From assembly GCF_018449475.1 (NCBI RefSeq), contig NZ_JAHCQH010000012.1:164876-228875 (forward strand): a stretch of 64,000 bases of DNA. The letters are read 5' to 3'. The notes under the pieces were generated by a model. The model was given only the letters and a program-made list of their open reading frames with translations, was not told the DNA's origin and made no database searches. Below are positions 56,295 to 63,446 of this stretch, piece by piece. Numbering within the stretch: position 1 is the first letter of the stretch; every line of letters begins with the position of its first letter. Source of the stretch: Ancylobacter radicis (lineage in GTDB: Bacteria; Pseudomonadota; Alphaproteobacteria; Rhizobiales; Xanthobacteraceae). The position numbers were made by a program, and so were the translations under genes.

Positions 56295-57238
56295 GTCCCC
56301 GTCCGTCTCCCGTCCCGTTCCCCGTCACCTGACGCATCATCTGCCACGTCGAGCCGCACGAGCTGCGCGGCGCTCTCGACCGTGATGGCCGGGCCGCCCG
56401 CCTCGTGGACCACACCGCGCGCCAGCACGTTCTGGCCGGCCAGCACGGAAGGCGCCATGCCCGCCTGTTCCAGCGCGGCGCGCCCGGTTCTCTCCAGCCT
56501 GAGCGTGGTGTCTTTACGCCAAACCCGGCCGAAATTGAGGTAATCCACCGCGCGTCCCTTTCCAACCGAAAGCACGCGCCCTGCCAGCAATGTGAAGCGC
56601 CCCGTGCGGGCCGACAGCGCCGCCACCTCCCATGCCGGCAGCGGCAGGCTGGCCCATAACCCGCGGCGGGCGCGGCGCGGAGACACCTCCGCCGCCAGCA
56701 GCGCCGCAAGGCAGGCGCCAAGGCCCGGCTCGGGACGCACGACGGCGAGCCCCTGCGCCACCAGCCGCTCATTGAGGCTGGCCTCGGAAAGAGCGGGCGG
56801 GTCCGTGGCGATGAAGGCGGCGAGCCGGCCATGGCGGTCCGGCCGCTCGGTCAGAAGCGCGGCCCGCAGATTTTGACCGGCCAGCGGCGCGAGGGCGGCA
56901 CGCCAGGCGCTCTCGCCCTGCCCCGTCCCGTCCGCCGGCACGGCAAGACCGGCCAGGCGCAGCACGCGCCCGTCATCGAGCACGAGATCGCCGAAGGAAT
57001 CGATGGCAGCGAGGCGCAGCGCCGGCCCCTCAGGCGATGGGCAGTCCTGCGCCTGCGCGGAAGCGGGCGCAAAGGGCGCGCAAACAAGGGCGAACAGGGC
57101 GGCGAGGGAGAGGAGCCCCGGCCCGGCGCGCCCGCGCGGCCGCTGCGAGAAAGCACACCCGCGCCAGCGCCATGGCACCGGCCGGCAGGCTCGGGCGGCG
57201 CTCAGGCCGAGAGAGATGATGGCGATCCGATGCTTCAC
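56288..57238 (-). CDS. thermonuclease (SNase-like) family protein, exported
   Basis: 316 aa; GTG start 57238. Long N terminus then hydrophobic segment LLSLAALFALVCAPFAPASAQA. An SNase-like OB fold follows: DGRVLRLAGLAVPADGTGQGESAWRAALAPLAG..DRHGRLAAFI..SLNERLVAQGLAVVRP. Catalytic residues of staphylococcal nuclease are only partly retained. A C-terminal extension of about 100 residues has no clear family. Coupled to the M48 gene. Confidence 0.8.
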   Translation of the reverse strand: MKHRIAIISLGLSAARACRPVPWRWRGCAFSQRPRGRAGPGLLSLAALFALVCAPFAPASAQAQDCPSPEGPALRLAAIDSFGDLVLDDGRVLRLAGLAVPADGTGQGESAWRAALAPLAGQNLRAALLTERPDRHGRLAAFIATDPPALSEASLNERLVAQGLAVVRPEPGLGACLAALLAAEVSPRRARRGLWASLPLPAWEVAALSARTGRFTLLAGRVLSVGKGRAVDYLNFGRVWRKDTTLRLERTGRAALEQAGMAPSVLAGQNVLARGVVHEAGGPAITVESAAQLVRLDVADDASGDGERDGRRTGTW

Positions 57239-57370
57239 CGCGGCGCTCCGCCTCCATCATAGCGCAGCCGCGCCCTTTCCCATAGGCAGCTTTGCGCACA
57301 GGCGCCGCCTCGGCCGACACCACCCGCCTCTTGATTGCCCCCGCCGTTTCGGGTCATCTACGCGCGGTCT

Positions 57371-57447
57371 CTCCCGGTAGCTCAGCAGGATAGAGCACAG
57401 GTTTCCTAAACCTGGGGTCAGGGGTTCGATTCCCTTCCGGGAGGCCA
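57371..57447 (+). tRNA. tRNA-Arg (CCT)
   Basis: Acceptor CTCCCGG pairs with CCGGGAG, with discriminator G and encoded CCA at 57445-57447. D arm GCTC/GAGC, anticodon stem CAGGT/ACCTG with loop TTCCTAA (anticodon CCT), T arm with TTCGATT loop. The integrase gene lies 9 bases beyond the 3' end, making this tRNA the attachment site of the prophage. Confidence 0.95.
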
Positions 57448-57456
57448 CCCGCCCCC

Positions 57457-58563
57457 TTAGTCGATTGATTTTTCATCATCTTTTTCCTCATTTTGGCTAA
57501 CAGCCTCGGCTGTGTTAGCCAAATTTGTTCCTGTTTTGCGCCGGCCAAGATGCTGCACGACCTGATCGGCAAGGGTCCGTTGCTCGGCGGCCTTGGTGTA
57601 GCGGGACACTTCCGCCTCGGTACGATGGCCGGTGACTGCCTTGATCTGTTGATTCGAGGATCCGGCTTCAGCCAGCCGGCGGGCGGCCGCTTTTCGCAGG
57701 CCATGAGCCGAGCAGTGCTTTAGGCCCGCCTCGTCGCAATAAGCGCGAAATGCATTGCCAAACCCGGCCGCCGTGAAGGGACGCCCCTGCTCGGTCATGA
57801 GAAAGGTGAGGTTGTCGCGCGGAAGGCTGGCCAGAACGGCGGCTAGATCCTCATGGATCGGGATCTCAAGCACGGCGCCTGTCTTCTGCTGACGCACGCG
57901 GATGCGGCCTTCTACGACGTGCTGCCAACCCATGGTGATGGCGTCCGAACGCCTTTGGCCCGTGTAAAGCATGAGCGCCATGGCGAGGCGCGCACGCGTG
58001 CCGATGGGGTGCCGCTTCTCAAAGGCCGCGATCTCGCCCTCGCTCCATGTGTGATGCCCTTCCGTCCGAACCTTGAAGCCCCGAAGGCCAATGGTCGGGT
58101 TATCCCTCCGCATCCCCTCGTCGAGCGCCATCGCCATCAGCGTCTTGATGCGATCGAGCAGCCCGTTTGCCGCCTCCGGGGTGGCATCCATGGCACCGAT
58201 GATTGCGCGGATATGCTGACGCTCGAGCATCGCAACACGCTTGTCGCCATGGTCGGCCTTGAAGCCGTCCAGTTGGCGCCGATAGTTGCGTTTCGTGCTG
58301 TCGGCAAGACCCAGGAATTCCGGGGAGCGGTAGTAGCGCGCGATCAGGTCGCCGATTGTCCCCGGCTTGGTACGGCGCGCCCCTGGCTCGATTTTCGGCG
58401 CGGCCTTCTTGTCGAGGCATGCTTGATATTCGGCCATGAACTCAGGCGTCCACGGCCTCGCCTTGAAGTAATGCGTCTCCTGTCCGGTCCTTCTGAACCG
58501 AACATACCACCGGCCACGAACCTGAAATTCTGAGCAGCCCTTAGGCACCTTTCGCCGCTTCAT
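57457..58563 (-). CDS. tyrosine-type recombinase/integrase (phage)
   Basis: 368 aa. N-terminal arm and SAM-like core-binding domain (GTIGDLIARYYRSPEFLGLADSTKRNYRRQLDGF) and catalytic domain with Arg in YTGQRRSDAITM, HGLRKAAARRLAEAG (His-x-x-Arg), GHRTEAEVSRYTKAA (His/Trp position and nucleophile Tyr). Its 3' end abuts the tRNA-Arg gene. Overlaps the upstream small gene by four bases. Confidence 0.94.
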   Translation of the reverse strand: MKRRKVPKGCSEFQVRGRWYVRFRRTGQETHYFKARPWTPEFMAEYQACLDKKAAPKIEPGARRTKPGTIGDLIARYYRSPEFLGLADSTKRNYRRQLDGFKADHGDKRVAMLERQHIRAIIGAMDATPEAANGLLDRIKTLMAMALDEGMRRDNPTIGLRGFKVRTEGHHTWSEGEIAAFEKRHPIGTRARLAMALMLYTGQRRSDAITMGWQHVVEGRIRVRQQKTGAVLEIPIHEDLAAVLASLPRDNLTFLMTEQGRPFTAAGFGNAFRAYCDEAGLKHCSAHGLRKAAARRLAEAGSSNQQIKAVTGHRTEAEVSRYTKAAEQRTLADQVVQHLGRRKTGTNLANTAEAVSQNEEKDDEKSID

Positions 58564-58754
58564 CGGCGCAACACCTCATCCCACTCATTCCGGGAAGACG
58601 AAGACGGTTCAGGGTCACCCAGAACGACGGAGACCCCCTCCGGGGTGACGACAACGCGCACGATACGATCCTCGGTAATACCGGCCGCGAGGATGCCCTT
58701 CACGGCCTTCTGCACCGTCGCCTTGGTCACGAGGGCGGAGCGTCGTCCGGTCAT
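58560..58754 (-). CDS. small phage protein of unknown function
   Basis: 64 aa: MTGRRSALVTKATVQKAVKGILAAGITEDRIVRVVVTPEGVSVVLGDPE then polar tail. Overlaps the integrase start by four bases (ATGA). The VTKATVQKAVKG-AGI pattern is widespread in alphaproteobacterial prophages just ahead of int. Function unknown. Confidence 0.75.
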   Translation of the reverse strand: MTGRRSALVTKATVQKAVKGILAAGITEDRIVRVVVTPEGVSVVLGDPEPSSSSRNEWDEVLRR

Positions 58755-58757
58755 GGG

Positions 58758-58964
58758 CTAGTCCTTCTCTCCGCCTCTCAAGCTAAGAAGCGCCTTGCGC
58801 TCGATGATCAGCGGCGAAGTTCGGCCGCCGGAGAAACCATGCTTGGCCGGGAGCTTGCCCTCGGCCACCATTTTGGTGACTGTTCGCCGCGAGCATCCGA
58901 GCTCGTGCGCGATAGCCTTAGCGCCGCGAATGAGCGAAGATTCGTTGGGCATTCCGTTGCTCAA
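58758..58964 (-). CDS. helix-turn-helix protein, excisionase-like
   Basis: 68 aa; TTG 58964 gives a four-base overlap with the upstream gene (ATG 58952 is an alternative). AKAIAHELGCSRRTVTKMVAEGKLPAKHGFSGGRTSPLII is a MerR/AlpA-type winged helix typical of excisionases. Located before int, as expected for a directionality factor. Confidence 0.78.
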   Translation of the reverse strand: MSNGMPNESSLIRGAKAIAHELGCSRRTVTKMVAEGKLPAKHGFSGGRTSPLIIERKALLSLRGGEKD

Positions 58965-59437
58965 TCGCCGTCGCGCTCACCAATGATTGCGCGCTCCTCT
59001 TCGGTATAGTGCGCGATCATCTCCCGCATCTTTCCGATGCGGAATGTCGTGACTTTGCGGATGTCGGTTCCACTGAATTTGACAGTGTCCCAAGCAGATG
59101 CCGCCGGCACTTCATCGGACGGAAAAGCTCGTCCCCTAACGGGCTGGAAGTAGTCCTGCACATACGAAATCGACCGCGCTTCCGGGTTGAGCCGCGCACA
59201 TTCAGCCACGCTGCACGCGATCCGACCGGCGTGCACGGCATCGAAGCCGTCATCCATCAGTTCGCGGAACAGCCACAGCGCAATCATGTCGTCCGGGTCG
59301 AAGAGGCGAGCACGCCCAGGAACAGTCGCCGGAGCGCAGCCGAAACGTCCCGCCGCAACATGCTCATTGAAGCGGTCGCGATCGAGACGGGCCACGCGGC
59401 ATGCGGCGACAGTGGTGAGTTTGGGAACAATCTGCAT
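58961..59437 (-). CDS. phage DNA-binding protein, MerR-like N terminus
   Basis: 158 aa from ATG 59437 with strong AGGAGG. TTVAACRVARLDRDRFNEHVAAGRFGCAPATVPGRARLFDPDDMIALWLFREL resembles a MerR-type helix-turn-helix with the phage-specific FDPDDMIALWLFRELMDDG continuation. The C-terminal half (SAWDTVKFSGTDIRKVTTF) is of unknown fold. An 11-bp direct repeat lies upstream. Probable regulator of the int operon. Confidence 0.7.
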   Translation of the reverse strand: MQIVPKLTTVAACRVARLDRDRFNEHVAAGRFGCAPATVPGRARLFDPDDMIALWLFRELMDDGFDAVHAGRIACSVAECARLNPEARSISYVQDYFQPVRGRAFPSDEVPAASAWDTVKFSGTDIRKVTTFRIGKMREMIAHYTEEERAIIGERDGD

Positions 59438-59452
59438 GGAAACCTCCTGTGA

Positions 59453-59492
59453 TTTTCAAGAGGTAGTCCATCCTCTGGAGTTTTTCAAGAGG
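59453..59492. repeat. 11-bp direct repeats upstream of the phage int operon
   Basis: TTTTCAAGAGG occurs at 59453-59463 and 59482-59492, 29 bp apart. On the minus strand each reads CCTCTTGAAAA and contains TTGAAA. They lie 16-55 bases ahead of the MerR-like gene and are candidate operator or promoter elements for it. Confidence 0.6.
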
Positions 59493-59549
59493 ACACGCAC
59501 AGATGAATAGCGCGTCGTCCATGGCAGCACATGCGGACAGCTTTGCTAC

Positions 59550-59744
59550 CTAATCGTGCTCCCCGCCCCCTGCGGGATCATCGTCCTCGGCAGGGTCGTC
59601 ATCCTCGGGGAAATCGTCGGCCTCTAGATCCGGGTCCCCATCAAGCTGATCGAGCATGAAAATCAGCGACTCGATAGCGCGCTCAACCCGCTGGCGCAGG
59701 GCCAGGCGCTCCACCATCACGAATTCGCGGGTGTGCGCGTTCAT
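59550..59744 (-). CDS. small acidic phage protein
   Basis: 64 aa. A helical part (LALRQRVERAIESLIFMLDQLDGDPDLE) is followed by a strongly acidic tail (DDFPEDDDPAEDDDPAGGGEHD). Its start overlaps the upstream stop by four bases. Acidic tails occur in DNA-mimic and adaptor proteins, but nothing more specific can be said. Confidence 0.72.
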   Translation of the reverse strand: MNAHTREFVMVERLALRQRVERAIESLIFMLDQLDGDPDLEADDFPEDDDPAEDDDPAGGGEHD

Positions 59745-60160
59745 GTCCGGAGCTCCGGAATGTGCGGGGCGCGCAGAACGGCAGCCACTCCGCCGATCAG
59801 GTGCGTCAGCAGATCCGGATCGACGCCCATCACGCCCGCCTCAATCCTCCGGTTGTTCTCGAGGATCATCTCGAGCACCGCGAGAGCCCCTTCCCGGCTG
59901 CAAGGCGTCAGGGCCATCAGCGCGTCTTCGGCGGCTTCGTAGCGGTCGCAGGCCGCGTCTATATCCTCGCCGCTGACAGTCATGTCGTACATGAGCCGCA
60001 CATCTCTCAGCCATCCGTGTATCAGCGGGACGATGGGATCGGTTCCGCCGGATGCCCCATTGGCCGCGCCAATGTTGACGGTCGTCGGGATGGCAACCGC
60101 AAGGGCGGCAACGGCCACCGCGCGAAGCGCCCCGCGCCGACTCTCGACTGGAGCGCTCAT
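59741..60160 (-). CDS. phage protein with Tat-like signal, unknown function
   Basis: 139 aa from ATG 60160, chosen for the ATGA overlap. N terminus SRRGALRAVAVAALAVAIPTTVNIG has an S-R-R-x-x-L motif and hydrophobic stretch. The rest is helical: PLIHGWLRDVRLMYDMTVSGEDIDAACDRYEAAEDALMAL. No family recognised beyond similar prophage hypotheticals. Confidence 0.72.
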   Translation of the reverse strand: MSAPVESRRGALRAVAVAALAVAIPTTVNIGAANGASGGTDPIVPLIHGWLRDVRLMYDMTVSGEDIDAACDRYEAAEDALMALTPCSREGALAVLEMILENNRRIEAGVMGVDPDLLTHLIGGVAAVLRAPHIPELRT

Positions 60161-60570
60161 GTCCGCCCCTCCGGCCGGATTGCCACCATGCGCCAAAGGT
60201 CGATGGGCTCGGCGCGCTCACCGAGGAAACCACCACGCCGAAAGCGCGGATCGGCCTGCCACTCATAGGTCAGACGGCTGGCATAGACCCACGCCTCGGC
60301 CGGGCGCCCATGCGCTGCACGGCGCGCACCAGCACCCTGCAGCATCCATCCATCGCCCGGCGCAGCCAACTCGTCCATGGCGGCGGCGAAGGCCAGCCAC
60401 GCGGCATGGGCGCGATGCAGCGGGTCGGCGGGTGCCGGCGCCGCAAGGCCCGGCGAAGGCGCCGCCAGCGCTAGAACGCCCGTCGGCACGGTCACAAGCG
60501 CCGCGCCAAGGCGCAGCGCCTCGCGCCGGCTGGGGACATGACTTTCCCGTTCGCAAACATGGGTGCCCAT
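60157..60570 (-). CDS. phage protein with Tat-like signal, unknown function (second)
   Basis: 137 aa from ATG 60570. PSRREALRLGAALVTVPTGVLALAAPSPGLAAP resembles a twin-arginine signal ending in an A-x-A site. The mature part is short: DPLHRAHAAWLAFAAAMDELA, then RLTYEWQADPRFRRGGFLGE. It is the first gene of the leftward early operon, preceded by the XRE operators. It shares the SRRxAL motif with the next gene but not the downstream sequence. Confidence 0.72.
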   Translation of the reverse strand: MGTHVCERESHVPSRREALRLGAALVTVPTGVLALAAPSPGLAAPAPADPLHRAHAAWLAFAAAMDELAAPGDGWMLQGAGARRAAHGRPAEAWVYASRLTYEWQADPRFRRGGFLGERAEPIDLWRMVAIRPEGRT

Positions 60571-60596
60571 GCGCGTTCTCCTGTGGTACGAAATCA

Positions 60597-60615
60597 ATCA
60601 ACAGTTTATGTTGAT
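60597..60615. promoter_or_regulatory. phage operator site 1
   Basis: ATCAACA-GTTTA-TGTTGAT, a perfect inverted repeat with 7-bp arms, between the leftward early operon (start 60570) and the rightward XRE gene (start 60646). Confidence 0.8.
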
Positions 60616-60635
60616 AAGTTGCACGACATCCGTCG

Positions 60636-60653
60636 TCAACAGAAAATGTTGAT
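60636..60653. promoter_or_regulatory. phage operator site 2, overlapping the repressor start
   Basis: TCAACA-GAAAA-TGTTGA, with the same arms and five-base spacer as site 1 and 38 bp from it centre to centre. It includes the candidate ATG at 60646, so the repressor would occlude its own translation start or its promoter. The ATG at 60655 lies just after it. Confidence 0.8.
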
Positions 60654-60936
60654 CATGACGCCAGGGCAATGCAGAGCGGCCCGCGCTCTTATTGAATGGA
60701 CGCAACCTCGCCTCGCTGAAGCTGCGGGGCTTGGATTGTCCACTGTGGTCGATTTTGAGAAGGCGCGGCGGGCAGTCTCTCCTGATGCTCTATCGGCAAT
60801 CCAGAGCGCCCTTGAAGCCGCTGGCGTCATTTTCGTCGCAGAGAATGGCGAGGGGCCAGGGGTCCGGTTAAGGAAAGACTGGACGCCGGATCTGGAACGC
60901 CCCCTTGGTAAGAGAGAGGGCAAGTTCCCCACATGA
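60646..60936 (+). CDS. XRE family phage repressor
   Basis: 96 aa from ATG 60646 (or 93 aa from 60655). CRAARALIEWTQPRLAEAAGLGLSTVVDFEKARRAVSPDALSAIQSALEAAGVIF is a compact helix-turn-helix domain of the short phage XRE type. The C-terminal part (GPGVRLRKDW) is typical of these regulators. It is divergent from the leftward operon across two palindromic operators. Confidence 0.88.
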   Translation: MLIMTPGQCRAARALIEWTQPRLAEAAGLGLSTVVDFEKARRAVSPDALSAIQSALEAAGVIFVAENGEGPGVRLRKDWTPDLERPLGKREGKFPT

Positions 60937-60946
60937 ATCGCCGAGA

Positions 60947-61237
60947 ATGCGAGAATCCGAAGTTGTTATTACGGAAGATCAGTCAAGGGTAACGATCTAC
61001 ATGATGTTAAAAATCAATGGCCGAACGCTACCTGCGACCGTGAGTGAAGAGGACGCTTCTAGAGCTCGCGCCGCTGGTATTGATACTGTTAGGCTCGAAT
61101 GTGTAGACTGCGGCCACACAGGATACGTATCGATCAACGAAGCCACGATCAAGGCCCACTATTGCAGCAAATGTTTCGACTCACCCGCACAAGCATTTGA
61201 CATGTTTGGAGATGAGCTCATTTTAAAGTATTTTTAG
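60947..61237 (+). CDS. small Cys-rich protein of unknown function
   Basis: 96 aa from ATG 60947 (MRESEVVITEDQSRVT). Cysteines occur as LECVDCGHTGYVS and AHYCSKCFDSP, i.e. CxxC - 18 residues - CxxC, a likely zinc ribbon. Lower GC than the host. It follows the XRE gene by 10 bases and may be cotranscribed. No family recognised. Confidence 0.68.
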   Translation: MRESEVVITEDQSRVTIYMMLKINGRTLPATVSEEDASRARAAGIDTVRLECVDCGHTGYVSINEATIKAHYCSKCFDSPAQAFDMFGDELILKYF

Positions 61238-61282
61238 ATATTCCGAATTTCAACAATAACAAAAATGTAATTAAATAATTCG

Positions 61283-61804
61283 TTAAAGTCTTGAAAGACC
61301 CGCCCTATCGAGCATAAGATCATATATTATGATAGACTGAGGAACAATATTTTTTACACTATCTTTTATTTCTAAATTTTGTTTATTTCTATCCTGAATA
61401 GATAACGACTCCTGAAGTTTAAGCAAATGTCGCTGAAATGCGACTATCAATCCCGATTCCTTGGGTATAATTCTAGCGATTTGCGCAGATGAAAATTGCA
61501 ATTTTGTAAGCGAAATATTGACATTTTGGAGTATTTTTTCACGTTTATTTTGATCGTTCTCATTTATCAACTCACCAACAGACTCAATGAGTTCTTTGGT
61601 GTCGACCGAAAATTGAGTCAAATTTGCTACAAGAAACTCTCGACGCGCCACCTGTATCTCAAACTGAGCATTGATTAGCGGCGCGATATAATAGGTCGCC
61701 ACAGCGCCACCCATCACCAGAACAAGCGACAGCCACACCGGCATACTGTGGCCGGCAAGCACAGCCAACAGATGAGCCGCCGAACTCCGTAAGCGCTGCA
61801 TCAT
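61283..61804 (-). CDS. membrane protein of unknown function, partner of the upstream gene
   Basis: 173 aa from ATG 61804 (MMQRLRSSAA), one base after the upstream gene's stop, so the two are coupled. A single N-terminal helix (MPVWLSLVLVMGGAVATYYIAPLI, about 20-43) is followed by a soluble region of helical character with SVDTKELIESVGELINENDQNKREKILQNVNISLTKL, predicted coiled coil. The last two thirds of the gene are extremely AT-rich, unlike host genes. No homologous family recognised. Confidence 0.65.
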   Translation of the reverse strand: MMQRLRSSAAHLLAVLAGHSMPVWLSLVLVMGGAVATYYIAPLINAQFEIQVARREFLVANLTQFSVDTKELIESVGELINENDQNKREKILQNVNISLTKLQFSSAQIARIIPKESGLIVAFQRHLLKLQESLSIQDRNKQNLEIKDSVKNIVPQSIIIYDLMLDRAGLSRL

Positions 61805-61805
61805 C

Positions 61806-62930
61806 TCAAGGGACCACCCTTGTAGGACTCTGAAGGCCGATTGTGTCACGCGCCCTCGCAGCCTGCTCCGCCACCTTCTCAAGTTGAATGCTATCAATAG
61901 ATTGCAAAAGAATATTCATAGACTCCTGAAGATCCGCCGCCGTTCCATCAGGCGATACTGAATTCATAACCTCAATACCGCCCTGCATATCAGCCACAGA
62001 CATACCACTAGTAAGTACTGCCACACCAAGAGCAACGAATGCACCCAACGATACACTCGCACCAATTATTCTCCAATATCCAGGCGATGCGAAATCAACC
62101 TCAATATTACTTATACTTGCATCAGAAAAGTGCCTTTCGGTAAATTCTTCTAAATCAGAAACCCTAAAATTATGATCGCGCCCGAGTGATAATTTTGCAT
62201 GCGCAGAAACCAAAAATGCAATTATCTCGCTAGAGCGATTTAGTACAACAAAATCACTTCCATCGTACCTATCGGCAAATATAACGCTATTCGAGTTTCC
62301 ATGAAAAATATAAGACTCGTATACCAAACCCAAGAGTTCTTCCGCGTCTCGGTCAATGGTTATTTGACGTACAGCTGGCGGCTTCCCGATTCGTCTTTCC
62401 AAACGAACCGTAAGCTGTTTTCGAGGTACAGTATTCAACCAACGCACGCGCCTAAACGGCACTTTGGCTATCGAACCCTCCCCCGACTCAAAAATGTCTT
62501 CATCGGAAAATGGCGCAGCAATCTCACCAAATCGCACTACTGGCTGCGTGATACCATCAACGGCCTCACGACCCGGCACAATGACGATATCGCCCACCTT
62601 TGCTTGGCTGTATATACGATTGATACTACCAACCAAGGCTTGCAGCGATTTCTCAGAGAATGATCCTGAGGCATAATCTTCAAACTGACGGGTCGGCTCA
62701 GATATCCCTGTCGTTTCATTGTAACGTCTAAGATCAATTGATTGACGTATTGCTCTGCGTATGCCAGCTCCTGTCCTTAATCGGCTGTTATTCAATTGAA
62801 TATAAGGAACCTCAAGAAAAACTAGTTCGTTATCACGGAAAATATCATAGTGACGCTGCGCTTTTCCAGCGTGGACGACCCACGCCTTTTGACTTTGCTC
62901 CACTATTTTTGCCGCTATATCGAACTTCAT
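61806..62930 (-). CDS. predicted PUA/EVE-like sensor with C-terminal membrane helix, unknown function
   Basis: 374 aa from ATG 62930 (MKFDIAAKIVEQSQKAWVVHAGK). The N-terminal 175 residues have the layout of PUA/EVE-type modules in modification-dependent restriction and Mrr-like proteins: AWVVHAG, GDIVIVPG (113-120), RFGEIAAPF, then FRRVRWLNTVPRKQL (159-173). A middle domain of about 100 residues and one membrane helix (about 286-308) follow, with a 64-residue helical tail. Low GC. Possibly a defence or exclusion protein; the domain call is by pattern only. Confidence 0.5.
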   Translation of the reverse strand: MKFDIAAKIVEQSQKAWVVHAGKAQRHYDIFRDNELVFLEVPYIQLNNSRLRTGAGIRRAIRQSIDLRRYNETTGISEPTRQFEDYASGSFSEKSLQALVGSINRIYSQAKVGDIVIVPGREAVDGITQPVVRFGEIAAPFSDEDIFESGEGSIAKVPFRRVRWLNTVPRKQLTVRLERRIGKPPAVRQITIDRDAEELLGLVYESYIFHGNSNSVIFADRYDGSDFVVLNRSSEIIAFLVSAHAKLSLGRDHNFRVSDLEEFTERHFSDASISNIEVDFASPGYWRIIGASVSLGAFVALGVAVLTSGMSVADMQGGIEVMNSVSPDGTAADLQESMNILLQSIDSIQLEKVAEQAARARDTIGLQSPTRVVP

Positions 62931-63089
62931 GCCAATCTCCCACTCCGCCCCAGAGTGGTACAACCGTATACGGACCGAGATCAAGTGCGTTAAGTGATAA
63001 GGTGACATATCGAACCGGGCTCGATTGTCACGATCTCGATGTTTCTTAAGGACTTAGATTTGATCAGAATTGCTAGGCGTCGACTTTGC

Positions 63090-63368
63090 TTACCGCCGTA
63101 TCTCGTGGAGCATTTGCTCAAGGCCCATAGCCCATTCTTCGAAGTGCATTAGCGCCACGCGGGCCTGGGTTTTGGTTCGCTCATCGCTAGATGTCTCTAC
63201 AACACTCTCGAATTGGGAGCGTAGCAGATCGATAAACGACGCCACGACGTCCAGCTTTTCCTGTGAGGCATCGACCAACAGGGCGCGGATCATCATGATC
63301 ATCACGCGCCGGTCCACCATGGCCCTCAATTCAACCAGTTGGCCGAGAGCCCGAACCTCATTACCCAT
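63090..63368 (-). CDS. phage-associated protein of unknown function
   Basis: 92 aa from ATG 63368 with GAGGA nine bases upstream. Helical throughout: LVDASQEKLDVVASFIDLLRSQFESVV and QARVALMHFEEWAMGLEQMLHEIRR. Lies 78 bases downstream of the tape-measure stop. A 159-base non-coding gap separates it from the next gene; its promoter would have to sit there. Function unknown. Confidence 0.7.
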   Translation of the reverse strand: MGNEVRALGQLVELRAMVDRRVMIMMIRALLVDASQEKLDVVASFIDLLRSQFESVVETSSDERTKTQARVALMHFEEWAMGLEQMLHEIRR

Positions 63369-63446
63369 TCAATGGAATCCTCTTCGCGTAGAGTAGGCGC
63401 CATCATTTGTCGGTAGTGCCACCGCCATAGTCGATGACGATACCCC

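Noticed and set aside
57354..57704. Minus-strand open frame spanning the tRNA-Arg and the integrase 3' end, reading EGNRTPDPRFRKPVLYPAELPG
   Set aside because: That peptide is the well-known antisense translation of a tRNA gene, and the frame overlaps the integrase out of phase; not a real gene.
62301..63049. Plus-strand frames (62301-62663, 62464-62676, 62738-63049) in the AT-rich cassette
   Set aside because: They lie antisense to the 374-aa gene or its leader, lack ribosome sites and show no domain or coding pattern.
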